This document shows, in pieces, positions 5,762 through 12,363 of a stretch of DNA of 16,482 nucleotides. A program made the translations under genes and the position numbers. The stretch is taken from contig CAKOKF010000019.1 of assembly GCA_934090775.1 (NCBI GenBank), forward strand, positions 1 to 16,482. The letters run 5' to 3'. Source of the stretch: an uncultured Bacilli bacterium (lineage in GTDB: Bacteria > Bacillota_I > Bacilli_A > RF39 > UBA660). The notes below the pieces were generated by a model. It made no database searches and was not told where the DNA came from. It saw nothing but the letters and a program-made list of their open reading frames with translations. Within the stretch, counting starts at the first letter, position 1, and every line of letters starts with the position of its first letter.

Positions 5762-6904
5762 TTATCGATTTTTTTTATTTTTTCTTTGTTTACTTTTTTC
5801 ATGCATAATTTTTTGCGCTTTTGATACATTTAATTTTATCTCTGCTAATTCTTTTTCTTTAGTCTTTTTATGTTTAAATAAAATGTCGGTTTTCATAACG
5901 ATATATAAAAGAATAAGCATTAATATAACATAAATCGCCATGGCAATTTTTTGATCGCCTAAGACAAAGAAAATAGAAACAGCACTAAACATGATCGTAA
6001 TGCTATAAATTATTAAGATGGAAGTACGTGGGGAAAATTTCATTTTTAATAATTGATGATGTAGGTGGTCATGGTCAGGCGTAAATATGCCTTTATGTGA
6101 AATAGCCCTTCTTAGAATAGCAAAAAGCGTATCAAAGATAGGAATTGCCATAATTAAAATAGGAATAACGATACTTGTTAAAGTAGTAGCTTTAAATCCT
6201 AATAAAGCAATAACTCCGACGATAAAGCCAAGAAAGTCACTACCACAGTTGCCCATATAAGTCTTGGCAGGTGGAAAGTTATATACTAAAAAACCAGAAG
6301 TTGCCCCCAACATGATAAGGGCTAGAATAACATCAAGACCTTCCATTTGGGTAAATATTAAACCAATAATAGCAATGGTAGCAAAGTAAATCGAACAAAC
6401 GCCACCAGCTAAACCATCCATGCCATCGATTAAATTAACCATATTGATGAAGGCAATTAAAAAGATAATCGTAATTAAATAATTCAAAGGATATGGAAAA
6501 GTAAAATTAAGTCCTAAAATCGAAACATTATTTAGAACTAATCCTCCATAAACACAAACCGTAAAAGCTGCAATAAAATGAGTCAATAATTGATACTTAG
6601 CTTTAACAGGATTTATAGAATCTACAAAACCGACTAAAACCAGTAAGAAAGAGGCCATTAAGATGGATAACATCATGGTACTTTCCCTGGCAAATAACAT
6701 ATAGCCCACCATAAAGGATAAGAAAATAGCTATTCCTCCTAACCGAGGCATGGGTTGTTTTTGAAATTTTCTAACGCCATCCGGATAATCCATCGCACGA
6801 ACATGAATAGCTACTTTAATAGTAACAGGTACTAAAATAAGACTACAAATAAAAGTTATTAAAATAATTAAAAATACATTATGTCCATTAACAACTAACT
6901 CCAT
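5762..6904 (-). CDS. TagO/WecA/MraY-superfamily phosphosugar-polyprenyl transferase with altered active site
   Basis: 380 residues with about ten membrane helices and a Lys-rich cytosolic tail (after about 345). Recognisable motifs are PMPRLGGIAI (52-61), NMVNLIDGMDGLAGG (154-168), YMGNCGSDFLGF (216-227) and the HLHHQLL histidine motif (280-286). Family members transfer GlcNAc-1-P (or a similar sugar phosphate) to undecaprenyl phosphate and start wall teichoic acid or related polymers. Two normally acidic positions differ. The DD motif reads VDS (D95, S96), and the MGDxGS motif reads MGNCGS (N219), so magnesium handling or activity may be changed. GGGGGAT precedes ATG 6904 by 4 nt, overlapping the stop of the cadherin-like gene. 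It is last in an envelope operon, which supports a wall-polymer role. Confidence 0.85.
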   Translation of the reverse strand: MELVVNGHNVFLIILITFICSLILVPVTIKVAIHVRAMDYPDGVRKFQKQPMPRLGGIAIFLSFMVGYMLFARESTMMLSILMASFLLVLVGFVDSINPVKAKYQLLTHFIAAFTVCVYGGLVLNNVSILGLNFTFPYPLNYLITIIFLIAFINMVNLIDGMDGLAGGVCSIYFATIAIIGLIFTQMEGLDVILALIMLGATSGFLVYNFPPAKTYMGNCGSDFLGFIVGVIALLGFKATTLTSIVIPILIMAIPIFDTLFAILRRAISHKGIFTPDHDHLHHQLLKMKFSPRTSILIIYSITIMFSAVSIFFVLGDQKIAMAIYVILMLILLYIVMKTDILFKHKKTKEKELAEIKLNVSKAQKIMHEKSKQRKNKKNR

Positions 6905-6913
6905 AAAATCCCC

Positions 6914-8383
6914 CTAGTCTTTTAAAATATTATAAGTTTCGGTCGTATCATCTAAATCTTTATCTTCTTTTTCCGAAGTTTTTTCTTCACTATGCATATT
7001 ATCTAGTTGTAATTTTATATCACTAGTATCCCCATTAACATCATTTTTATAGTTCTTTTTGTTCTTTTTATGTTTATTATTATAATATATTTTCTTTATT
7101 TTCTCAATTTCTTTATCTTTATGTTTAATTTTTTCTTCTAGATTAGTTACTAATTTACGGATTTTTCTATTTTTACTAGAGATGACCATAATTATTATTA
7201 AGCTTAAGATAATTATTCCGGCACTACCTGCTAAGACATATAAGTAGAACATATAGTCTTTATAAATTAAGTTATATAAGTCATTATCAAATAAAGTAAA
7301 TGTTTTATCTTTTTGATTATAAAGATATGTATTAGTTGTATTATCTTCTAAGTTACGACCTTCAAAGACAAAGAAGTCATTATTTAATTTTTTATATTGA
7401 TAAGCTTTGACTTTATTATCATTAAGAGTTATTTCTGTTTCGATATAGCCTTTAAGATTTAAGGAATTATTAGTTGGCATAATTATTAAATTTTCACTAA
7501 CTAGCTCATAGTATTTACTAAATTTACCGTCTTCATAGATAAAGAAATTACTTACGCCATAACTATTTTTTAGAGCTACTAAAGTTATATTAGTATTTTC
7601 ATTAATAAAGCATGGGACGGTTGTATTTTCAATATCGCAAGTTGTTTCACTGTATAAAGAAGGAATTTCAAGATTTCTTGAGGTTTTTAAAATCGTATAT
7701 TCCTCATTATCAACATTAACTTTGATAGGATTTTCATCGGTTACCGAAACGTTGATGGTGTAAGTACGTAAATCACCATTTTGAGCTTTAACATCAATAG
7801 TAAACTTATTTTCACCTTCCGTAACATCAAATTCGCCGGTACCACTTACTGTAGAAGTGCTATCTTTTTTAGTCGCACTGATATTAATTTTAGTAGCACT
7901 TGGAGGAACAACAACGGAGTATTCTAAGACATCGCTGTCAAACTTTGGTGATAATTCGTAGTCATCAACTTTTAAACTACTTAAAGTATTAATAGTGGAA
8001 TCAGGGGCTTTTTCCTTGACGGAAACGGTTTTGGAACCACTGATATTGACAGTATTACCGGATGCGTCAGTGACATTGCCTTCTAAACGAAAGTTGATTG
8101 CGCCCGTACTACTGGCTTTACATGTGACTGAAAAAGTTTTAGTCGTATTTTGCGCATCACTGGTAGCATCTGCCCAGTTTTTAGAACAGCCGGTTGTATT
8201 ACCAGAACTTAAAATTTTTATTTGCCAACTAGCAACACTGCTAACCGTCACGGAGGCAGTTACTTTATTACCATTGGTAATGGTGCCACTAGAAACTTTA
8301 AAGTTGTAAGAAGGAGCCGCATTGGTAATAGTTAAACCAAAGCCAAAGAGCCCTAAAGTGTATAATATGTATTTTTTTTTCAT
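6914..8383 (-). CDS. Type I membrane-anchored surface protein with cadherin-like beta-sandwich
   Basis: 489 residues. A signal peptide (1 to about 23, cleavage near TNA-A) leads to an Ig-like domain (about 25-115) with C71 and a second Cys about 21 residues later, a possible disulfide. A cadherin-like beta-sandwich (PF12733 type) spans about 132-213, starting LSSLKVDDYELSPKFD and ending RTYTINVSV. An unassigned extracellular region (215-375) contains another Cys pair (CDIENTTVPC). A single membrane helix lies at about 381-401, then a coiled-coil and a Lys- then Asp/Glu-rich cytosolic tail. It sits 34 nt after the glucosaminidase gene without promoter or terminator, and 9 nt before the TagO-like gene. 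GAGGT lies 6 nt before ATG 8383. It may act as an envelope sensor or scaffold; that role is inferred. GC falls from the 5' to the 3' half. Confidence 0.75.
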   Translation of the reverse strand: MKKKYILYTLGLFGFGLTITNAAPSYNFKVSSGTITNGNKVTASVTVSSVASWQIKILSSGNTTGCSKNWADATSDAQNTTKTFSVTCKASSTGAINFRLEGNVTDASGNTVNISGSKTVSVKEKAPDSTINTLSSLKVDDYELSPKFDSDVLEYSVVVPPSATKINISATKKDSTSTVSGTGEFDVTEGENKFTIDVKAQNGDLRTYTINVSVTDENPIKVNVDNEEYTILKTSRNLEIPSLYSETTCDIENTTVPCFINENTNITLVALKNSYGVSNFFIYEDGKFSKYYELVSENLIIMPTNNSLNLKGYIETEITLNDNKVKAYQYKKLNNDFFVFEGRNLEDNTTNTYLYNQKDKTFTLFDNDLYNLIYKDYMFYLYVLAGSAGIIILSLIIIMVISSKNRKIRKLVTNLEEKIKHKDKEIEKIKKIYYNNKHKKNKKNYKNDVNGDTSDIKLQLDNMHSEEKTSEKEDKDLDDTTETYNILKD

Positions 8384-8417
8384 TTTTTACCTCTTATCGA
8401 TATTTTTTTATTAGTTT

Positions 8418-10268
8418 TTAAATTTGATTAATATTAGTTTGCCCTAGTAAATATTGTCTTAATTTAAGAAGGTCCGCCGAATTTATTTGGCCATCACTAG
8501 TTAGATCGGCTGCTTCTTTGTAAGCGCCGCTTAAGTCTTTAGTAGCAAGTAAGTATTGACGTAAACGTAATAAGTCAGCGGAATTTACTAAACCATCACC
8601 AGTTAAATCACCATAGACAATAGCCGTATAACTCTTACCATCATTAAAGGTTATTTTGGTACCTGTCGCAATTATTTTATCCGTACTATAAGTTACGCTT
8701 AATTCTTTAGCTTTTAAGTCACTGATACTAGCGCCGATATTAAAGCCTTTTAAGTACTGGCCATATTCTTTAAGGCCTAAGTTGTCAATAATAGTTTTAC
8801 TACTTGGAACGACAATAACTTCGTCATCACCACTCGGCTTATTATCACTACCATTATTATTGTTATCATTATTATCATTGTTACTATTATTACCACTATC
8901 ATCTGGGTTAACAGGAGCCACATAATCGCCACAAATTTTACAATAGTTACCATGAGCGTACATCAAACCATCGTAAACACCATGATTGGCCCCGATATTA
9001 AAGAAGTTATAAATCCCTTGATATTCATTGCCATTATAAGTAAATCTTTCGCCGGTATTAGCAATACTACCATTAACACCTAGTTCTTGACGAGCAAGGG
9101 AAGCTAGATACAATGGGGACATATCGTAAGTTTTGCCCGCTTCAATAAAGATACTTTTATAGCTTTGCTTATCTAAAACACTGTCGCCTTTCATGAAAGT
9201 ATTAGCTAAAACACCTTGGACTAATTCTTCCGTATATTTTTCATCATAGTTAAGAGCTTCAAATTGAAAAATATATTTTTCAGTTAAGAAATTACGGGGA
9301 TCCATATAATAAGCCGTAACGGCAGTAGTAGGGACATACCATCTACTACCTTCAACATTTTTGTGAGCCTCATCGTAATAATCACTGATGTCGATAGCAC
9401 CGACCCATTTTTCACGTTCCACGGCATAATTGAAATCTTCTCCCGTTTGCATACCACGGAAGCTCCAATTGGGATGAATATTGTGTAAGTATCTTAAAAT
9501 ACGTTTATAACTTTCAGGAAATCCTTCCTTGTCTAAAGTATTTTCAAACTCTTGGTCGGTAACTTCATCTTGAACATGAATATTATCAACTAAGTTTTTA
9601 ATGGGACGATTAGTTCCTAAACTATCATAACCAACATAGCGATCATAATGGTCAGCCATATTATTGAAAATAGGAATATCAAAAGTAAATTGTAAATCTA
9701 ATAAACCTTGATTTTTATAAGCATTGTAAGTCGAAACTGATTCCGCCGCCGGAGCATAAATATTGGCTTGATACTGATGGTTATAAAGAGCACTATCAGC
9801 TTTAGGATTAACGTTGAATTTTTTTAAATAAGAAGTGTATTGACCACGGGATATATAGCCGGAACCAATCCATTTGGCCCCACCCATTATAGCTTTTTTA
9901 GGGGTATTCCAAGGACGACCATATAATTCCTTAGGAGGCGTTTCACTTAAATAGCCGGAACAAATATAGCCTTCCGTTTCTTCATAGATAATTTTTTTCC
10001 AACCACTACGACAATCAGTGTAACTTACGATATCATCACTAACAACAGTTACTATAGTATTATGATCAATACTAGTAATAATATTAAAATTACCATCACT
10101 AGTCATATCTTTAATATTAGGTTCACGACGAAAGTTAACATCACCAGTCGTATAGGCTTTATAATTAGTTTTAGCACTAACCTTTTTTAAACCAAAAGCA
10201 AAATAATTTATAATAATGGCTAGTAATAAAACAACACTAACTACCTTCCCCATTTTATTCTTATTCAC
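8418..10268 (-). CDS. Secreted SH3b / glucosaminidase (GH73-like) / dockerin protein with permuted hydrolase segments
   Basis: 616 residues from GTG 10268, chosen because AGGTGG lies 6 nt upstream; an earlier in-frame GTG at 10277 sits inside that site. Layout: signal peptide or anchor (1-32), bacterial SH3 (about 38-108), a segment from YGRPWNTPKKAIMGGAKW to FDIPIFNNM (116-204), the glucosaminidase core (244-437) with candidate catalytic Glu in LARQELG (E395) and GIYNFFNIGA, a CKIC pair (443-446), an Asn/Asp/Ser linker (454-484), a beta-rich module (488-552), and a dockerin type I with two calcium repeats (DLTGDGLVNSADLL, DLTSDGQINSADLL). In relatives known to me the YGRPW segment follows the core; here it precedes it. 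Expected role is cutting peptidoglycan glycan strands. First gene of the envelope operon. Confidence 0.88.
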   Translation of the reverse strand: MNKNKMGKVVSVVLLLAIIINYFAFGLKKVSAKTNYKAYTTGDVNFRREPNIKDMTSDGNFNIITSIDHNTIVTVVSDDIVSYTDCRSGWKKIIYEETEGYICSGYLSETPPKELYGRPWNTPKKAIMGGAKWIGSGYISRGQYTSYLKKFNVNPKADSALYNHQYQANIYAPAAESVSTYNAYKNQGLLDLQFTFDIPIFNNMADHYDRYVGYDSLGTNRPIKNLVDNIHVQDEVTDQEFENTLDKEGFPESYKRILRYLHNIHPNWSFRGMQTGEDFNYAVEREKWVGAIDISDYYDEAHKNVEGSRWYVPTTAVTAYYMDPRNFLTEKYIFQFEALNYDEKYTEELVQGVLANTFMKGDSVLDKQSYKSIFIEAGKTYDMSPLYLASLARQELGVNGSIANTGERFTYNGNEYQGIYNFFNIGANHGVYDGLMYAHGNYCKICGDYVAPVNPDDSGNNSNNDNNDNNNNGSDNKPSGDDEVIVVPSSKTIIDNLGLKEYGQYLKGFNIGASISDLKAKELSVTYSTDKIIATGTKITFNDGKSYTAIVYGDLTGDGLVNSADLLRLRQYLLATKDLSGAYKEAADLTSDGQINSADLLKLRQYLLGQTNINQI

Positions 10269-10294
10269 GTTTACCACCTACTTTTATCTTCTTA

Positions 10295-10303
10295 ATTATA
10301 ACA
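10295..10303 (-). promoter_or_regulatory. Extended -10 promoter of the envelope operon
   Basis: TGTTATAAT on the - strand, with TTTAAA about 17 nt upstream as a weak -35. Predicted start is near 10288, giving a 20-nt leader that carries AGGTGG. Confidence 0.6.
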
Positions 10304-10374
10304 AAATATTTATCTTTTTTAAATAGCTATAATTTTTTCTAGTGTAAATATTTAGACAATATCTATAAAGATTT

Positions 10375-10421
10375 AAAAAAAACACCCTTTACTATATCTT
10401 TCATATAATAAAATAGGTGTT
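10375..10421 (-). terminator. Intrinsic terminator of the spoVID-ysxE-like operon
   Basis: Read on the - strand, AACACC (10421-10416) pairs with GGTGTT (10386-10381). A partly paired AT-rich extension lies inside, and eight T's follow. It is about 150 nt beyond the ysxE-like stop, so the transcript would run antisense through the small gene at 10426-10611. Confidence 0.75.
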
Positions 10422-10425
10422 ATAT

Positions 10426-10611
10426 ATGTGTAATAATCGACCAAGAATCCCTAATTTTTTTACTATTTTAGCTATCATTGGCTTATCTATTCTTATTTTT
10501 TATCAAACTTTAATTACTTTAATACTACCTTTACGTTTTAATATTTTTATTCTTTTAATTGAAGTATCAATTCTCTTCTTTCTTCTTTTCCGTATAATAT
10601 GGCCTTATTAA
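10426..10611 (+). CDS. Small hydrophobic protein, probable membrane peptide
   Basis: 61 residues from ATG 10426, supported by AGGTG 6 nt upstream; an in-frame GTG at 10417 lies inside that site. A short basic N-terminus (NNRPRIPNFF) is followed by two hydrophobic segments (about 11-30 and 37-57) and ends in RIIWPY. No family recognised. A -10-like CATATAATA (10402-10410) sits just upstream. Its 3' end overlaps the ysxE-like gene on the other strand by 45 nt, and its whole length would be antisense to that operon's 3' untranslated region. It could be a real small membrane protein or a chance frame; the ribosome site favours real. Confidence 0.45.
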   Translation: MCNNRPRIPNFFTILAIIGLSILIFYQTLITLILPLRFNIFILLIEVSILFFLLFRIIWPY

Positions 10612-11463
10612 CTTTTCGGTTCTTTTGATATAGTCTACAGTTAAAGTAACATTACAAGTATTATTAAATTCGTTAGCTTCTTTTTCGATTTGGTCGGGTA
10701 ATGATAAGAGGATAAAAAGAAGTTTTTCTTCATCTTTACTTAATTTAAAGTTTTTTAAATATTCTTTAAGAATACCACTAAAGTCACAAGTTAGGTATTC
10801 ATTTTTATAAAGATTAACAATATCAATAATAGGTGTATCAAAGGTATACTTATCCCAGCTTAGTAAATAACTATCCATGCCTTTGACAAAATGGTCTAAA
10901 GATAGATTATTATGGACTAGGCAAACGCGCTGTTTATTAGTTTCTTTAACTAAATTAAACCATTCATCTAGTTCATTTTCGATAAAGGCTAAATCATTAT
11001 TAATAAGGCTATAGTTTAAAAGAAAATAGTAGTTAGAAGGACTGGTATATATTTCGTTAAAAGCTTCATCATACATTTTACTATAATAATCTTTTAAAAA
11101 TAAAATATTACTTTTAATATTATCATAGATTTCCGTATATTTATCTTCGGTTACTTCTTTAAAATAGGCTGTCTTATTATGGAGTTTGCTAACTAAAAGG
11201 ACTAAATCTAGTAATTGTTGTTCTTTAGGAGTATCTAGACTTTTTACATATTCATAAGTTATATAATTATTATTTTGTTCAATGACATTAGGAAAGTTAT
11301 TAAAGTTACGAGAACGAAGATAGTTAAAAAGTTCACTTATATTTTTAGTAGTAGGCTTGATAACATAGTCACCAGCAGTACTAAAAAGGTTAACTGTTTT
11401 ACCTTTAATGGTGTATTTTAAAGGTTTATATTTTTCGATTATTTGTTTTAATTCATTATTCAT
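10567..11463 (-). CDS. YsxE/CotS-like spore-coat kinase-fold protein
   Basis: 298 residues of aminoglycoside-phosphotransferase/CotS fold. An N-lobe Lys is in YVIKP (K36). The catalytic-loop equivalent reads VHNNLSLDHF (184-192) instead of HGDxHxxN, and the metal-motif equivalent is FDTPIIDI (208-215). The Asp normally used as base is Asn, so it may be a pseudokinase, as in some coat relatives. CotS/YsxE proteins are spore-coat components. The gene starts inside the last codons of the SpoVID-like gene (8-nt overlap) with no clear ribosome site, so it is probably translationally coupled. In Bacillus subtilis ysxE lies directly downstream of spoVID, and the same order here strengthens both calls. 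Confidence 0.75.
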   Translation of the reverse strand: MNNELKQIIEKYKPLKYTIKGKTVNLFSTAGDYVIKPTTKNISELFNYLRSRNFNNFPNVIEQNNNYITYEYVKSLDTPKEQQLLDLVLLVSKLHNKTAYFKEVTEDKYTEIYDNIKSNILFLKDYYSKMYDEAFNEIYTSPSNYYFLLNYSLINNDLAFIENELDEWFNLVKETNKQRVCLVHNNLSLDHFVKGMDSYLLSWDKYTFDTPIIDIVNLYKNEYLTCDFSGILKEYLKNFKLSKDEEKLLFILLSLPDQIEKEANEFNNTCNVTLTVDYIKRTEKLIRPYYTEKKKEEN

Positions 11464-12253
11464 CTTGTAGTTCTGGAATAATTACTTTTTCGCCCATTAC
11501 CCATTCTAAGTTGGAGTTATATTCATCAATAAGTTCTTTATTTACTTTATACTTATTAGTTATGGTATTAATATCTTCCCCATCACTTAAAATATGGATA
11601 TGATAAATAACATAAGTATTTAAGGCGTTGTTGACGTTATTTAAGACAACTTCTTTATTGGCGCTATCGGTGGTTGTTTCGGTATTATTTTTTACTTTGA
11701 CATCAACGGTATTATCTTTAATTTTATTATCTTTAATACTAGTGTTATCTTTTATTTTGTTAGCACTTATTTCGTTATTTAGTTCAATATCATCTAAAAG
11801 ATTATTAAGTTCTAAAGCTGCTTTATCTTCTCTTTCTTTAGAAGTATCTTCTTCATCTAGATTATCAAAAGTAATAGCATCTTTTACTGAATCATTATTT
11901 GTAGCTAGATTTTCTTTAGCTATTTTTTCTTTAACAATTTCATAATCGACGCCAAATTCAATATTTACTTTTAAAGTATCATCGTCGATTACTTCATAAG
12001 TAAAGTTATTAATATCGTATTTTATAGAATCTCTAATAATATCATCAGTTAGAGAAACACTAAAGGGAATACGGTATTTAAATGGTTCTTTATTAACACT
12101 TAATTCATGAATTTTATAGTCACCGGAAACAATAAATTCTCCCTCGATATCTTCCTCTAAAACATTAGCTTCATACTCTAAGGAAATTGAGGTAATATCG
12201 GCAATTTTGGTATTAAAGACAATCTCTTTTTCATAGGGTATATTCATTTTCAT
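11456..12253 (-). CDS. SpoVID-like spore-coat morphogenetic protein with C-terminal LysM
   Basis: 265 residues. The N-terminal domain (about 4-108) has the SpoVID pattern: FNTKIADITSISLEYEANV, then EGEFIVSGDYKIHE and FKYRIPFSVSLTD, a beta-rich encasement domain. A charged low-complexity middle (110-215) carries repeats of the type IKDNT. The C-terminus (about 217-261) is a LysM-like unit, YHIHILSDGEDINTITNKYK followed by VNKELIDEYN and VMGEKVIIP. SpoVID localises coat proteins on the forespore surface, and its LysM contacts peptidoglycan or lipid II-type material. AGAGAGGA lies 9 nt before ATG 12253, and a sigma-E-like promoter sits upstream. It is shorter than the B. subtilis protein, mostly in the middle. 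No membrane segment or signal peptide is present, as expected for a mother-cell protein. Confidence 0.75.
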   Translation of the reverse strand: MKMNIPYEKEIVFNTKIADITSISLEYEANVLEEDIEGEFIVSGDYKIHELSVNKEPFKYRIPFSVSLTDDIIRDSIKYDINNFTYEVIDDDTLKVNIEFGVDYEIVKEKIAKENLATNNDSVKDAITFDNLDEEDTSKEREDKAALELNNLLDDIELNNEISANKIKDNTSIKDNKIKDNTVDVKVKNNTETTTDSANKEVVLNNVNNALNTYVIYHIHILSDGEDINTITNKYKVNKELIDEYNSNLEWVMGEKVIIPELQDE

Positions 12254-12275
12254 AAAATCAATTCCTCTCTAAAAA

Positions 12276-12305
12276 ATAGTATGAAAATGATTTTATTTAT
12301 ATTAC
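12276..12305 (-). promoter_or_regulatory. Candidate sigma-E (mother-cell) promoter of the spoVID-like gene
   Basis: On the - strand, GTAATAT (12305-12299), a 15-nt spacer, and CATACTAT (12283-12276). Sigma-E promoters of Bacilli read roughly kmATATT and CATACA-T with a similar gap, so this is a close match. No SigA-type promoter of equal quality is visible. It is inferred from consensus and from the sporulation role of the gene. Confidence 0.5.
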
Positions 12306-12321
12306 TTAAATAGATTGGAGA

Positions 12322-12352
12322 AAAGAAAAAAGCCTAAAAATTTATTTAGACT
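12322..12352 (-). terminator. Intrinsic terminator of lysS
   Basis: On the - strand, AGTCTAAA (12352-12345) pairs with TTTAGGCT (12338-12331) with one G-U pair, followed by TTTTTC. It lies 12 nt after the stop codon. Confidence 0.8.
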
Positions 12353-12363
12353 CTAAAATATTT

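Noticed and set aside
7995..8309. Open + strand frame of about 104 codons opposite the cadherin-like gene
   Set aside because: Shadow of the real coding strand; no ribosome site and no recognisable domain.
8836..8905. Trinucleotide-like tract (TTATCA/TTATTG type) as a CRISPR or regulatory repeat
   Set aside because: It encodes the Asn/Asp/Ser linker of the glucosaminidase-dockerin protein; units are irregular, with no spacers.
11628..11945. Open + strand frame of about 105 codons opposite the SpoVID-like gene
   Set aside because: A Leu/Ser-rich mirror image of the low-complexity Asp/Lys/Asn region; no start signals.
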